DNA of 64,000 bases from Streptomyces sp. NBC_01276 (GCF_041435355.1 NZ_CP108442.1:1488001-1552000), one strand, 5' to 3'. Shown: positions 1 to 8,848, counted from the stretch's first letter. Notes: generated by a model from the letters alone, not told the origin. Numbers and translations: made by a program.

Positions 1-549
1 CTCCCAAGGGGAACGGCCCCGCTCGGGGTCGTACTCCGGGGAAGACTTCAGGGTGATCTCCAAACTGCCCTCGCGCCGGTTCGACAACGGGGTGGTCTCA
101 CCGCGCGCGTGGTGGGAATCCCGGTACGACGCGGGCCCGCCGCCATCCGGCGACGCGGGCCCGGAGCGCAGTCTGAACCTCGGGAATCCCAGCGCTTCGC
201 ACTCCACCGGCTTCGCGACACGGGCGAACCGCACCGCCGCAACCGCGGCGGCGGCCGGGCCGTCCGGGCCGGAGCCGTCCGCGAGGGCGATCAGCGCGAC
301 GTCCGCGTCGGAGTTCACCCAGACCGGCGCGCCCGGCACCTCCCGCGTACCGCCGTCCTCGGTGAGGAAGCGCACCTGCACCGTCGTCGCGCCGTCCACC
401 ACGTGCGCGGCCGTGAGCACCGTGTTCGCGGCCACCAGGTAGCCCGACCCCCGCCCGCCGGCGCCCGTGCCGTGCGTGGTGAGGACCTGGACGGCCCGCC
501 TCCGGTCGAGTCCGTCCGGCTCCGTCGCCCCGCCCACGAAGGCCCTCAC
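1..549 (-). CDS. Trypsin-like serine protease, N-terminal part (cut by window edge)
   Basis: The frame opens at a GTG that overlaps the stop of the upstream small gene (GTGA) and runs off the window after 183 codons. The translation has the chymotrypsin-fold start of a trypsin-like domain: GTGAGGRGSGYLV, then the catalytic histidine in VLTAAHVVDG (about residue 50) and the catalytic aspartate in SDADVALIAL. The serine region lies outside the window. No signal peptide is seen, so the protein is probably cytoplasmic. Such proteases next to a trypsin-co-occurring protein are known from actinobacterial conflict-type (VMAP-like) systems. That role is inference here because the C-terminal effector part is not visible. 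Confidence 0.72.
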   Translation of the reverse strand, partial: MRAFVGGATEPDGLDRRRAVQVLTTHGTGAGGRGSGYLVAANTVLTAAHVVDGATTVQVRFLTEDGGTREVPGAPVWVNSDADVALIALADGSGPDGPAAAAVAAVRFARVAKPVECEALGFPRFRLRSGPASPDGGGPASYRDSHHARGETTPLSNRREGSLEITLKSSPEYDPERGRSPWE

Positions 550-845
550 CGCTCGTGCGCGTCAGCGCTGCCGGAGATGAACGGCGTGGTGTCCACCCCC
601 ACCAAGGCCGGTCGCAACGCCAGTGAGACGCGCTGGGCCGAGGCGGCGCTCACCGCCGCCTCCGCACCGGACTCCACCACCCAGAACCGCACGTGCGCCC
701 CCGCCTGCCCGGACCGCTCCAGCGCGACCGTCAGCTCCAACTCGATCGGGCCCAGCTCGAAGCGCAGCGCCTCGCCCTCGGCATCGGCGATCGCCCGCCC
801 CAGCTCCTCCCGTAGGTCCCTGATCACACTCGCCAGCTCGATCAC
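546..845 (-). CDS. Trypsin-co-occurring small protein (trypco2-like)
   Basis: This is a 99-residue protein starting at GTG 845 with the sequence VIELASVIRDLREEL. It has an N-terminal helix, then beta-rich segments (LRFELGPIELELTVAL and HVRFWVVESG). The size and pattern fit the trypco2 family, found beside trypsin-like proteases in Streptomyces. It overlaps the protease start by four bases, so the two are translationally coupled. The open frame extends further upstream to 1037, but that part crosses into the divergent regulator gene and has no family similarity, so the GTG start was chosen. The molecular role of trypco domains is not established; a substrate or adaptor for the protease is the usual guess. 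Confidence 0.65.
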   Translation of the reverse strand: MIELASVIRDLREELGRAIADAEGEALRFELGPIELELTVALERSGQAGAHVRFWVVESGAEAAVSAASAQRVSLALRPALVGVDTTPFISGSADAHER

Positions 846-961
846 ACCGCGCCCCTCGCGCTCCCGGCTTCTCAGCCGTCGTCCGTCGCATCTCTGCAAC
901 CATGAGCGGACACGCTGCAAGGCAGATGAAATTCCGATGATGTGCGAAAGCGGGCTTGTCC

Positions 962-1864
962 ATGGACGGCGCACCTCCCGAGCAGCTCCGAATCGCGGTA
1001 CTCGGTCCCTTACGGGCGTGGCGGGGCGCGGTGCCACTGGATCTGGGGCCGGTCAAACGGCAGGCCGTGCTGGCGGCGTTGCTGCTCGGCAAAGGTGCCG
1101 TGCTGAGCCATGAGCAGCTGATGCGCGGAGTGTGGGGAACGGAGCCGCCCGCATCCGGTCACAAAGTGCTGGCCAGTCACGTCAACCCGCTGCGCCGGGC
1201 GCTCGACGCGGAGGGCACGCGGCATACGGAGTCGGTGATCCGCAGCGGAAAGGGCTGGTACCGCTTCGTCGTCGACGGGGTCCGGCTCGATGTGGCGGAT
1301 GTGACCGAACGGGCCGATGAGGCGCGGCGTACGAAGGAGTCCGGCGATCTGGCCGGGGCCGCCGACCGGTTGTCCGCGGCGCTCGCACTGTTCCGGGGCG
1401 AGCCCCTGACCGGCCTGCCGGGGTCGTTCGCGCAGGCCGAGCGGGAGCGGCTGTCGGAGCGCCGGCGAGGGCTCCGGCTGGAGAGGCTCACGTGCCTGCT
1501 CCTGCTGGGGCGGTTCGGTGAGGTCCTGGACGACCTCGGCGCCCTGTCCCCGTCCGACCGGTACGACGAGTCGCTGCTGGCGCTGCGGATGCGGGCCCTG
1601 TACGGCTGTGAGCGCCAGGCGGAAGCACTCAACGCCTACCAGGGCCTGCGCGTACGACTGAGGGACGAGCTCGGCGTCGGTCCGGGGGAAGAGCTCCGCC
1701 GGCTGTACGAGCGGTGCTGCGCCGCGACGACGAACTCCTGCTCGGTACGGGCGCCGAACGCTCCGCCGCACGTCCCGGCCGGCCCGGGACCCGCCGCGCC
1801 GTCAATGAACTGCCGGGCGACGCCGGCCGCCTCATCGGCCGGGAGGCCGCGCTCGCGCAACTGA
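962..1864 (+). CDS. SARP-type regulator, N-terminal DNA-binding and BTAD part (AfsR-like)
   Basis: The product begins with an OmpR-like winged helix (LRIAVLGPLRAW; AVLAALLL; HEQLMRGVWG) and continues into a bacterial transcriptional activation domain (about residues 95-245). This is the layout of Streptomyces antibiotic regulatory proteins. ATG 962 is preferred; a TTG six bases upstream is also possible. After LRRLYER the frame turns into low-complexity residues and stops at 1864. The expected continuation (VLRRDDELLLG) is in the -1 frame from 1714. This is therefore probably the front half of a single AfsR-like protein of about 964 residues, close to the length of AfsR. One G appears to be missing near 1713. 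Its target is unknown. Confidence 0.8.
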   Translation: MDGAPPEQLRIAVLGPLRAWRGAVPLDLGPVKRQAVLAALLLGKGAVLSHEQLMRGVWGTEPPASGHKVLASHVNPLRRALDAEGTRHTESVIRSGKGWYRFVVDGVRLDVADVTERADEARRTKESGDLAGAADRLSAALALFRGEPLTGLPGSFAQAERERLSERRRGLRLERLTCLLLLGRFGEVLDDLGALSPSDRYDESLLALRMRALYGCERQAEALNAYQGLRVRLRDELGVGPGEELRRLYERCCAATTNSCSVRAPNAPPHVPAGPGPAAPSMNCRATPAASSAGRPRSRN

Positions 1865-3855
1865 CCGGGCCTTCCGCGCCCGGATCCGTATCGATCGTGA
1901 CCGTGGACGGTACGGCCGGGGTCGGCAAGACCGCGCTCGTCGTACGCGCGGCCCGTGAGCTCAGCGACCGGTACCCGGACGGCAGCCTGTTCGTGGACCT
2001 GCGCGCGCACAGCACGCAGCGGCGCCAGTCCCCCGAGCAGGCGCTGCAGCGCCTGCTGCGTTCCCTGGGCGCGGCCAAGGGCGAGCTGCCGAGCGACCTC
2101 GAAGAACTCACCGCCGCCTGGCGCGCGGCGACCAGCGCGCTACGGCTGCTCCTCGTACTGGACGACGTCCTGGACGCCGACCAGGTGCGACCGCTGCTGC
2201 CCGCGGGCGCGGGAAGCAGGGTGCTGGTGGCCGGCCGCCGGCGGCTGGCCGAACTGGACGCCGACCGGCGCGTCACGTTGGAGCCGTTGACCGGCGGGGA
2301 CGCGGTGCTGCTGCTCACGCACCTCATCGGAGAGGAGCGCGCGAGCCACGAGCCGGAGGCTACGCGACAGCTCGTCGGACTGTGCGACGGTCTGCCGCTG
2401 GCGCTGCGCATCGCCGGGTCGCGGCTGCAGAGCCGCCACACCTGGACGGTGGAGCACCTGGTGGGCCGCATGGCGGGCGACGAGCGCCGGCTGGGCGAAC
2501 TGAGCATCGGCAACCGCAGCGTCGAGGCGGCCTTCCGGCTGTCGTACGACCAGCTCGCACCCGACCAGCGGCGCGGATTCCGTGCCCTGGGCCAGGCGCC
2601 GACGGTCGAGTTCGACGTGCTGACGCCCGCGGCCATGCTCGGCGGGTCGGCCGACGACACCGAGCAGATCCTGGAGAGCCTGGTCGACACGAGCCTTCTG
2701 CAACAGCCGCGTCCGGGCCGCTACCGGTTGCACGACCTGGTGCGCGTGCACGCCCGGCGCCTCGCGGAAGCCCTGCCCGACGAGGCCGCCGGCACGCGCA
2801 CGGCCGCCCTGCGCCTCTACCTGGACGCGGCCCGGGTCACCAGTGACTGGGGCCTCGCCACCGGTTTCCCCACCGGGCCCCGACCCGCCGGAGCACCGTT
2901 CACGCACTGGAAGGACGCGGAGGTCTGGCTGGACGCGGCCGGCGGGGAACTCCCCGACGTCGTCGGGCACGCCGTGGCCCTCGGCGAGATCGACCACGCG
3001 TGCTGGATCGCCGAGGCGCTGGTGGACTACTTCACACGGCAGGGCCGCTACCACGAGTGCCAGACCGCCCTCGACATCGCACTCGCGCGCGTGGACGAGG
3101 CCGCCGACCCGCGGATGGCCATCGCCCTGCGGAACTGCCTGGCCTTCACCGGCGTATACCAACGCCGGTACGCGCAGTCGCGGACCCTGTTCACCGAGGC
3201 GCTCCACCTCAGCCGGCGCAGCCGCGACCCGGCCGAAGAGACCCGTGCTCTCCTCGGGCTGGCATCCGTCGACCTGAGCGTGGGCGAGAGCGGGCGGGCG
3301 ATCGCCCGTGTCACCGAGGCGCTGGGCCTGTCCCGGCCGGTGGACAACGACTGGGTCGCCTCGATGGGGTTCGTCATCCATGGCCTCGCCCACCAGTTGG
3401 AGGGACGGCACGAGGAGGCGCTGGCCCGCTTCGCCGAGGCCCGTACCCACGCCGACCGGAGCGGCAGACCGCGCATGCTCGGCAGGGTCCTGAGCTTCGC
3501 CGCCGACGTGCACCTCCACCTCGGCCGGCACGCCGAGGCCGGGATCCTGCTCCGCCAGGCGGTCCAGCTGGTCGAGGAGGGCGGGGACGCGTTCCTCTGC
3601 GCGCGCGGCCTGACCCGGCTGGGCACGGCGGAGCAGGCCGAGGGGAACACGGACTCGGCAGTGGTCCTCCACCACCAGGCGCTCCACCGGCACCGGTTGC
3701 TGTCCCCGCTCACCGAACCCGGCTACGACTGGCTGGAGATGGACATCCGCTCGCGGCTGGGCCGGGCCTACGTGGCGACGGGCCGCATCGACGAGGCGCT
3801 CGGGCAGTTCCGGGCCGTGCTGGAGGTGCCGGGGCGCCCGGGCCCACCGCGCTGA
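1714..3855 (+). CDS. NB-ARC ATPase and TPR part of the AfsR-like regulator
   Basis: The frame opens at GTG 1714, inside the BTAD gene but in the -1 frame. It encodes a STAND/NB-ARC ATPase with a P-loop at about residues 66-73 (GTAGVGKT) and a Walker B-like LLLVLDDVLDA. The arginine/GLPLAL region (LCDGLPLALRIAG) and the winged-helix KLHDLVR-type element (YRLHDLVRVHARRLAE) follow. The C-terminal half is tetratricopeptide repeats (A-rich helices from about residue 420). Read together with the upstream BTAD gene this reproduces the AfsR order SARP-NB-ARC-TPR. Either the gene is really split, with GTG 1714 used as a restart, or the split is a sequence error or pseudogenising indel. No slippery heptamer for programmed frameshifting is seen. 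Confidence 0.8.
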   Translation: MLRRDDELLLGTGAERSAARPGRPGTRRAVNELPGDAGRLIGREAALAQLTGPSAPGSVSIVTVDGTAGVGKTALVVRAARELSDRYPDGSLFVDLRAHSTQRRQSPEQALQRLLRSLGAAKGELPSDLEELTAAWRAATSALRLLLVLDDVLDADQVRPLLPAGAGSRVLVAGRRRLAELDADRRVTLEPLTGGDAVLLLTHLIGEERASHEPEATRQLVGLCDGLPLALRIAGSRLQSRHTWTVEHLVGRMAGDERRLGELSIGNRSVEAAFRLSYDQLAPDQRRGFRALGQAPTVEFDVLTPAAMLGGSADDTEQILESLVDTSLLQQPRPGRYRLHDLVRVHARRLAEALPDEAAGTRTAALRLYLDAARVTSDWGLATGFPTGPRPAGAPFTHWKDAEVWLDAAGGELPDVVGHAVALGEIDHACWIAEALVDYFTRQGRYHECQTALDIALARVDEAADPRMAIALRNCLAFTGVYQRRYAQSRTLFTEALHLSRRSRDPAEETRALLGLASVDLSVGESGRAIARVTEALGLSRPVDNDWVASMGFVIHGLAHQLEGRHEEALARFAEARTHADRSGRPRMLGRVLSFAADVHLHLGRHAEAGILLRQAVQLVEEGGDAFLCARGLTRLGTAEQAEGNTDSAVVLHHQALHRHRLLSPLTEPGYDWLEMDIRSRLGRAYVATGRIDEALGQFRAVLEVPGRPGPPR

Positions 3856-4378
3856 CCGCGCGTCGGCGTCCGGGGAGAATGGCGCCGCGTCGGGGATTCC
3901 GCCGGGCCGCAATCGAATGGGGTCTGAAATGCGCCAGTGGCGGAAAATCGATCTGAAGAAACGCGGGATGCGGCGCAAGGGCGGCGTCCGCCGCCGGTGA
4001 GGCACTCCAGGGGTTCCGCCGGCGGGGCCTCGGGCCGATGTGAGGGATTGTCGCTCCTCTCGTGAAGAACTCCTTGACGGACCGGCAACGAAAGGGGTTG
4101 CCACCGGCGGACGGGGAGCCGAAAGGCCATGTCAACCCGCCGCCGCGACGGCCCGGTTGGGCGCACGCGGCGCCGCGGTGGGGGTCGGGGAGGCGCAGAT
4201 CCGGGTGATAGCATCCCGGCATCTGTGATCTTGATCAATATTTGACTCAGATGCTGATCTGCGATCGGCGGCTTGATCTCCGCGTAACCGCAGGTGAACC
4301 GTGCCGATCAGCCGTGTTGCGGGGCCTCGCGAGGTGTATCTGCAGCCGTCCGCATGCCATGCGCCGGGAAAGGTTTCC
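3856..4378. promoter_or_regulatory. 523-bp intergenic region ahead of the conservon
   Basis: No convincing gene was found. An imperfect inverted repeat (CCGGCAAC/GTTGCC) lies at 4082-4102. An AT-richer stretch at about 4221-4260 contains the palindrome TTGATCAA (4231-4238). This is the likely promoter and operator area for the rightward conservon. No regulator can be assigned. Confidence 0.35.
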
Positions 4379-5566
4379 ATGAATCGAGACGCACTTGTGT
4401 GGTGCTTGGTTGCAGTGGCGGCGATAGCCGTCGCCGCGGTCGCGGCACTCGTCGCCCGCAACCGAGCGCTGGGGGCGAAGAAGCGGCACACCGAGGCCGA
4501 ACTGAGGCAGGCGCTGCTCACGGCAGACGGCCACCTGCACTCCCTGCACGCCGACCTGCAGAGGTTCCGCAGCGAGCAGGACGCCACGCTCCGCGAAGCC
4601 AAGGAAGCGGCGGAGGAGAACACCAAGGCCGTTCTCAAGGGTGCCGCCAGGTTCCTGCAGAGCCTCGCGGCCGAGCAGACGACGCTTCTGGACGACATCC
4701 AGCGCAAGTACGGCGGACACGCCGTCCTCAGCGACCTGATGGACGTCAACCACGCCAACGCCCAGATGGCGCGCAAGGCCCAGGGCATCGCCGTCATGTG
4801 CGGCGCGCCGCTGGGCCGTCGCAACAGGCCCGCCAGCGTCTACGACGTGGTGCGCAGCGCCCAGGGCCAGATCCGCAACTTCCACCGGGTCGCCATCATG
4901 CAGCAGACCGGTCTCGCGCTGAAGGCGTCCGCGGTCGCGCCCGTCGCCCTCGCCGTGGCGGAGCTGCTCGACAACGCCGCGAGCTTCTCGCAGCACGACG
5001 CACCGATCGAGGTGACGTTCCAGCGCGTCCAGAACAACCTGTGCATCGTCATCGACGACGCCGGTGTCAGCATGAACGACGAGGACCGGCAGCGGGCGAC
5101 CATGCTGCTCTCCGGAGAGGTCGCCCCCCGCCTGTCGGAGCTCGGGACCCAGCCGAAGTTCGGTTTCCCGGTGATCGGCCTGATCGCACGTCAGTACGGT
5201 TTCAAGGTGGACGTCACCGGAGTCTCCCGATACGGCGGCGTCAGGGCCGTCGTCCTCTTGCCCGAGGAGCTGTGGACCATGGAGGAGATACCGCCCGCCC
5301 AGGAGGCTCCGGTCGCCAACATCCGGCGCGCCGCCGAGAGCCGGCCCCAGAGCCCGCCGTCGCGCACGATGCACGGTCTGCCCAAGCGCGGCGCACGCCA
5401 GGCGCCCATCGCGAGCGTTCCCGATCCCGACGCCGCCCCGCCGGCGCCGTGGCCCCCGGGAGAGCCGGGTCGCGCGTCCGGACGCGGTCTGGGCGCCTTC
5501 CAGCGCGGCACGCTCTCCGGCCGCAACCTTGACGCCACCTCGTTCGAAGGGCCCGAAGACGCATGA
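4379..5566 (+). CDS. cvnA: Conservon sensor protein CvnA-like (membrane histidine-kinase-like ATPase)
   Basis: The first gene of a conservon, an operon type that forms a membrane complex around a small GTPase in Streptomyces. ATG 4379 is preferred because it follows GGAAAGG and directly precedes a transmembrane helix (LVWCLVAVAAIAVAAVAALVA, about residues 7-27). A coiled-coil segment and an HATPase_c domain follow, with N-box ELLDNAASFSQHD (near residue 198) and G-boxes IDDAGVS and FGFPVIG. The canonical phospho-accepting histidine of the dimerisation helix is not evident, as in other CvnA proteins. The C-terminus (from about residue 300) is Pro/Ala/Arg-rich and probably disordered. The stop overlaps the next start (ATGA), indicating co-translation. 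Confidence 0.9.
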   Translation: MNRDALVWCLVAVAAIAVAAVAALVARNRALGAKKRHTEAELRQALLTADGHLHSLHADLQRFRSEQDATLREAKEAAEENTKAVLKGAARFLQSLAAEQTTLLDDIQRKYGGHAVLSDLMDVNHANAQMARKAQGIAVMCGAPLGRRNRPASVYDVVRSAQGQIRNFHRVAIMQQTGLALKASAVAPVALAVAELLDNAASFSQHDAPIEVTFQRVQNNLCIVIDDAGVSMNDEDRQRATMLLSGEVAPRLSELGTQPKFGFPVIGLIARQYGFKVDVTGVSRYGGVRAVVLLPEELWTMEEIPPAQEAPVANIRRAAESRPQSPPSRTMHGLPKRGARQAPIASVPDPDAAPPAPWPPGEPGRASGRGLGAFQRGTLSGRNLDATSFEGPEDA

Positions 5567-6405
5567 CCGCAGACCTGTCGTGGATGCTTGAGGACATCGT
5601 GCACAACGTGCCCCGCGCACGGCACGCCGTCCTGCTGTCCGCGGACGGCCTCCCTCGCGGCGCTACGGAAGGCCTGGCCGAGAAGGATGTACGCACGATC
5701 TCGGCCGCCATGGCCGGGATGCAGTCGCTCAGCCGGGCGACGGCCCACTTCGCCGGACCGGACGAGGACCGGCAGTGGAACCAGACCATCATCGAGTTCT
5801 CGCACGGCTGGAGCTTCCTGATCGGGGCCGGGCAGGGCTCCTATCTGGCCGCCGCGGCCGCGCCCGACGTGGACATGCAGCAGATCTCCTTCCGCATGCA
5901 CCGCCTCGTCGCCCGGCTGGGCAACAACCTCACCTCGCCCCCGAGGGTGAGCGCCGAGGACGCCGCGGGTGCGCGCAGGAGCGCCCCCCGGCAGCAGGAC
6001 TCAGGCGACTCGGGGTTCGTCCTCGGCGAGCTCGACCGGGTGGTGTCCCGGGTCGAGGGGGCCCTGCACGCGGTGCTGCTGGGATCGGACGGCCTTCCCC
6101 GCGGCGCGACCGACGGGATGAGCCGCGACCTCGCGGACACGATCTCCGCGGCCATGACGGGCATCCACGCCTACAGCCGGGTGACCTCCCAGTTCGCAGG
6201 GGTCGTCGAGGACGCGGAATGGCGTCAGACGGTCATCGAGTTCCAGCACGGCTGGATCTTCCTGATGGCGGCCGGCCCCGATGCCCTCCTGGCCGCTGCC
6301 GCCGAACACGACTGTGACATTGAGGAGTTCACCATGCGTCTGCACGAGGTGGTTCCCAGACTGATCGCGGGGGCGACACCGGGGAAGGGAACAGGCCGTG
6401 CCTGA
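5563..6405 (+). CDS. cvnB: CvnB-like protein with two roadblock/LC7 domains in tandem
   Basis: The product has two roadblock/LC7 domains joined by a 30-residue charged linker. Domain 1 (about 5-120) has HAVLLSADGLPRGATEGL. Domain 2 (about 150-265) has HAVLLGSDGLPRGATDGM. Both end with the same EF(S/Q)HGW block. CvnB proteins are normally one domain of about 130-140 residues, acting as GAP-like partners of the CvnD GTPase and usually dimerising. Here the dimer may be built into one chain. The start overlaps cvnA by four bases and the end overlaps cvnC by eight. The family call is secure; the effect of the duplication is inference. Confidence 0.9.
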   Translation: MTADLSWMLEDIVHNVPRARHAVLLSADGLPRGATEGLAEKDVRTISAAMAGMQSLSRATAHFAGPDEDRQWNQTIIEFSHGWSFLIGAGQGSYLAAAAAPDVDMQQISFRMHRLVARLGNNLTSPPRVSAEDAAGARRSAPRQQDSGDSGFVLGELDRVVSRVEGALHAVLLGSDGLPRGATDGMSRDLADTISAAMTGIHAYSRVTSQFAGVVEDAEWRQTVIEFQHGWIFLMAAGPDALLAAAAEHDCDIEEFTMRLHEVVPRLIAGATPGKGTGRA

Positions 6406-6790
6406 CGGACCCGAACACGACGAAGATCTGGAACTTACGTCTCCGTTAGTCCCCCTCTTCGTGATCACGAACGGACGGGCGCTGCCCCCGGACCACGAGT
6501 ACGAGCACACGACGCTCGTGACGGCGGCGGCGGAGAGCGGACAGGTCACACCGCGCACGCTGTCCCCGGAAGCGGGGCAGGTCATGGACCTGGTCGCGAA
6601 CGGCTTCCTGTCCGTGGCCGAGGTGGCGGGGCACACGCACCTGCCCCTGGGTATCGTCCGCATCCTGCTGGCGCAGCTGGAGGAGGACGGTCTCATCCTC
6701 GCGAGGAGACCGATTCCGCGTGCCGAACGTGTCGACAGAGAACTGGTCAGCGCCGTGCTCGAGGGCCTGAAGAATCGATTCGGAGCATAG
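6398..6790 (+). CDS. cvnC: CvnC-like DUF742 protein
   Basis: This is a 130-residue DUF742 protein, the third conservon component. It carries the typical core SPLVPLFVITNGRALP and a winged-helix-like C-terminal half (VAEVAGHTHLPLGIVRILLAQLEEDGLI). In S. coelicolor such proteins belong to the CvnA-D complex; their precise action is not settled. GTG 6398 lies eight bases inside cvnB, and cvnD follows after three bases, so the operon is tightly coupled. Confidence 0.9.
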   Translation: MPDGPEHDEDLELTSPLVPLFVITNGRALPPDHEYEHTTLVTAAAESGQVTPRTLSPEAGQVMDLVANGFLSVAEVAGHTHLPLGIVRILLAQLEEDGLILARRPIPRAERVDRELVSAVLEGLKNRFGA

Positions 6791-6793
6791 CCC

Positions 6794-7354
6794 GTGTACC
6801 TGGATCCAGACGTCTCCCACGCGGTGAAGATCCTCATAGTGGGGCACTTCGGGGTCGGCAAGACCACCTGCATCGGCAGTCTCTCCGAGATCGAGCCGCT
6901 GCGGACCGAGGAGGAGATCACCGAGGCCAGCACGGGCTTCGATGACCTGTCGGGCACGCCCGGCAAGAAGACCACCACCGTCGCCATGGACTTCGGCCGG
7001 CTCACCCTGAGCGACACCCTGGTGCTCTACCTCTTCGGAACGCCCGGCCAGGAACGCTTCAAGGAGATGTGGGAGGAGCTCTCCCGCGGCGCTCTGGGCG
7101 CGCTGGTCCTGGTGGACCCGGAGCGACTGCACGAGTCCTTCCCCGTCCTGGACCTCGTCGAGCGTTTCGGCCTGACGTACGCCATCGCCGTGAACCACTT
7201 CGAGGGCACCACGGACTACCCGCTCGACGAGGTGCGCGAGGCCCTGAACCTCACCGCCGAGACCCCCGTCGTGAAGTGCGACGTACGGGACGAGAACTCC
7301 TCGGCGCAGGCCCTCATCACCCTCGCGAAACACCTCATGTCCCAACTCGGCTAG
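6794..7354 (+). CDS. cvnD: CvnD-like small GTPase
   Basis: A Ras-like ATP/GTP-binding protein of 186 residues. The P-loop is GHFGVGKTT (G17 to T25) and the switch II/G3 motif is FGTPGQERF. The specificity loop reads AVNHFEG instead of NKxD, typical of the Cvn/MglA-like group, so base specificity is relaxed or atypical. It starts at GTG 6794. In conservons this GTPase is the presumed output of the membrane complex and is released on nucleotide exchange. Confidence 0.9.
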   Translation: MYLDPDVSHAVKILIVGHFGVGKTTCIGSLSEIEPLRTEEEITEASTGFDDLSGTPGKKTTTVAMDFGRLTLSDTLVLYLFGTPGQERFKEMWEELSRGALGALVLVDPERLHESFPVLDLVERFGLTYAIAVNHFEGTTDYPLDEVREALNLTAETPVVKCDVRDENSSAQALITLAKHLMSQLG

Positions 7355-7364
7355 GAGCGCAGGA

Positions 7365-8744
7365 ATGCAACAGCCACGTGAACCGCAGGAGATACCCCCC
7401 GGCTGCCCCGCGCACGGGAACGTCCAGATGTACGGCCCCTCGTTCGGAGCCGACCCCGACAGCCACTACGCGCAGCTGCGTCCGTACGGCCCCAGTGCGC
7501 CCGTGGACATCGCCCCCGACGTCCCGGCCGAGCTCGTCACCAGCTACGACGCCGCGCTGTACGTCCTGCAGAACCCCGCCTCCTTCGTACGCGACTCCCG
7601 CCGCTGGAACGCGCTCAACGAGGGGCGCGTCCCGGCCGACAGCCCGGCACTGCCCATGATGGGCTACCGCCCCAACGCACTGTTCAGTGACGGTGCGGCC
7701 CACGCCCGGCTGCGCAGGGCCGTCACCGACAGTCTCGCCACGGTCAACGAGCACCAGCTCATCAGGCAGACGCAGCAGTCCGCCAACTACCTGATCAGCC
7801 AGTTCAGCACCGACATCCGCGGGCAGGCGGAGCTGATGGCCGAGTACGCCCAGCCGCTGCCCCTGCTGGTCTTCAGCGAGCTGTTCGGCTGCCCGCCCGA
7901 GATCGGCGACCGGGTGATCGCCGGGATCAGCGGCATCTTCGAGGGGACGCCCGGGGCCGACGAGGTGCTCGGCAGTGCGCTCACCGAGCTGATCGCCCTC
8001 AAGCGGCGTCGCCCGAGGGCCGACCTGACGACGCGCCTGATGGAGCACTCGGCCCAGCTGAGCGACGAGGAGGTGCTCCACCAGCTGGTCACCCTCCTCT
8101 CCGGTGGCACCGCGCCGCTGGCCGCGGCCATCGGCACCAGCAGCGCCCTGTACCTGGGTGAGGACTGGCAGATCGGCCTCCCGGTCGAGGACGCGGTCTC
8201 CCAGACCCTCTGGAACTACGCGCCGATCGCCAACTACGCGGCCCACTACCCGACTCACGACGTCGAGCTCGGCGACAGGCTGGTCCGGGCCAACGATCCG
8301 GTCCTGATCTCGTTCGCCGCGGCCAACACCGACCCGAAGCTGACCAGGCACCGCGAACAGCTCAGCGCCAAGGCGCACTTGGCGTTCGGGGCGGGCCCGC
8401 ACGCCTGCCCCGCCAAGGATCCGGCCTTCATGATCGCCGTGACCGCCGTCGAGACGCTGCTCAACCAGCTTCCCGACGTCGAGATGCGCGTCCCGTTCAA
8501 GGCGCTCACCTGGGCGCCGAGCCCGTGGATCCGCTCGCTGGTCACCCTCCCGATCCGGTTCACCCCGAGGGCCGCTCCCCCGGCTGCCGAGTCGGCCGGA
8601 TCGAACGCCGTCCAAACGTCGCAGCAGCAGGCGGCCGCATCCTCCCCCTCCAACGCAGGCCCCTCGCGTACGAGCGCCGGCGCCGCGCCGCAGCCCAAGG
8701 GCGGCCTGTTCAGCCGCTTCCTGGCGTGGACCAAGGGCGGGTGA
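7365..8744 (+). CDS. Cytochrome P450, CYP157-like conservon P450 lacking ExxR
   Basis: A 459-residue P450 with the haem-ligand loop AFGAGPHACPAKDPA (Cys348). The K-helix, where ExxR is expected, reads SQTLWNYAPIANYA, so both the Glu and Arg are missing. The CYP157 family is known to lack ExxR, and CYP157 genes sit in Streptomyces conservons, which fits this position directly after cvnD (10-base gap, ATG 7365). The I-helix has SGGTAPLAAAIGT rather than the usual acid-Thr pair. The C-terminal 60 residues are Pro/Ala/Ser-rich and unlike other P450s. Substrate unknown; catalytic competence is open. Confidence 0.88.
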   Translation: MQQPREPQEIPPGCPAHGNVQMYGPSFGADPDSHYAQLRPYGPSAPVDIAPDVPAELVTSYDAALYVLQNPASFVRDSRRWNALNEGRVPADSPALPMMGYRPNALFSDGAAHARLRRAVTDSLATVNEHQLIRQTQQSANYLISQFSTDIRGQAELMAEYAQPLPLLVFSELFGCPPEIGDRVIAGISGIFEGTPGADEVLGSALTELIALKRRRPRADLTTRLMEHSAQLSDEEVLHQLVTLLSGGTAPLAAAIGTSSALYLGEDWQIGLPVEDAVSQTLWNYAPIANYAAHYPTHDVELGDRLVRANDPVLISFAAANTDPKLTRHREQLSAKAHLAFGAGPHACPAKDPAFMIAVTAVETLLNQLPDVEMRVPFKALTWAPSPWIRSLVTLPIRFTPRAAPPAAESAGSNAVQTSQQQAAASSPSNAGPSRTSAGAAPQPKGGLFSRFLAWTKGG

Positions 8745-8768
8745 ATCGAGTGTGATTCTAGTAACGTC

Positions 8769-8780
8769 CTGAGTACTCAG
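8769..8780. promoter_or_regulatory. 12-bp perfect palindrome between the two P450 genes
   Basis: The palindrome CTGAGTACTCAG lies in the 104-base gap between the P450 genes, in a comparatively AT-rich stretch ending in TCTTTAACG. It may be an operator for separate control of the second P450. No regulator is recognised. Confidence 0.3.
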
Positions 8781-8848
8781 TGGTAGTGGAGTCTTTAACG
8801 ATCATGTGGGTATGCATGGCGGCTGGTTCTCAGAAAGGAGCCGCCATC

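Noticed and set aside
4231..4238. TTGATCAA as a defined operator
   Set aside because: An eight-base palindrome in a long intergenic region is weak; no second copy or known regulator consensus.
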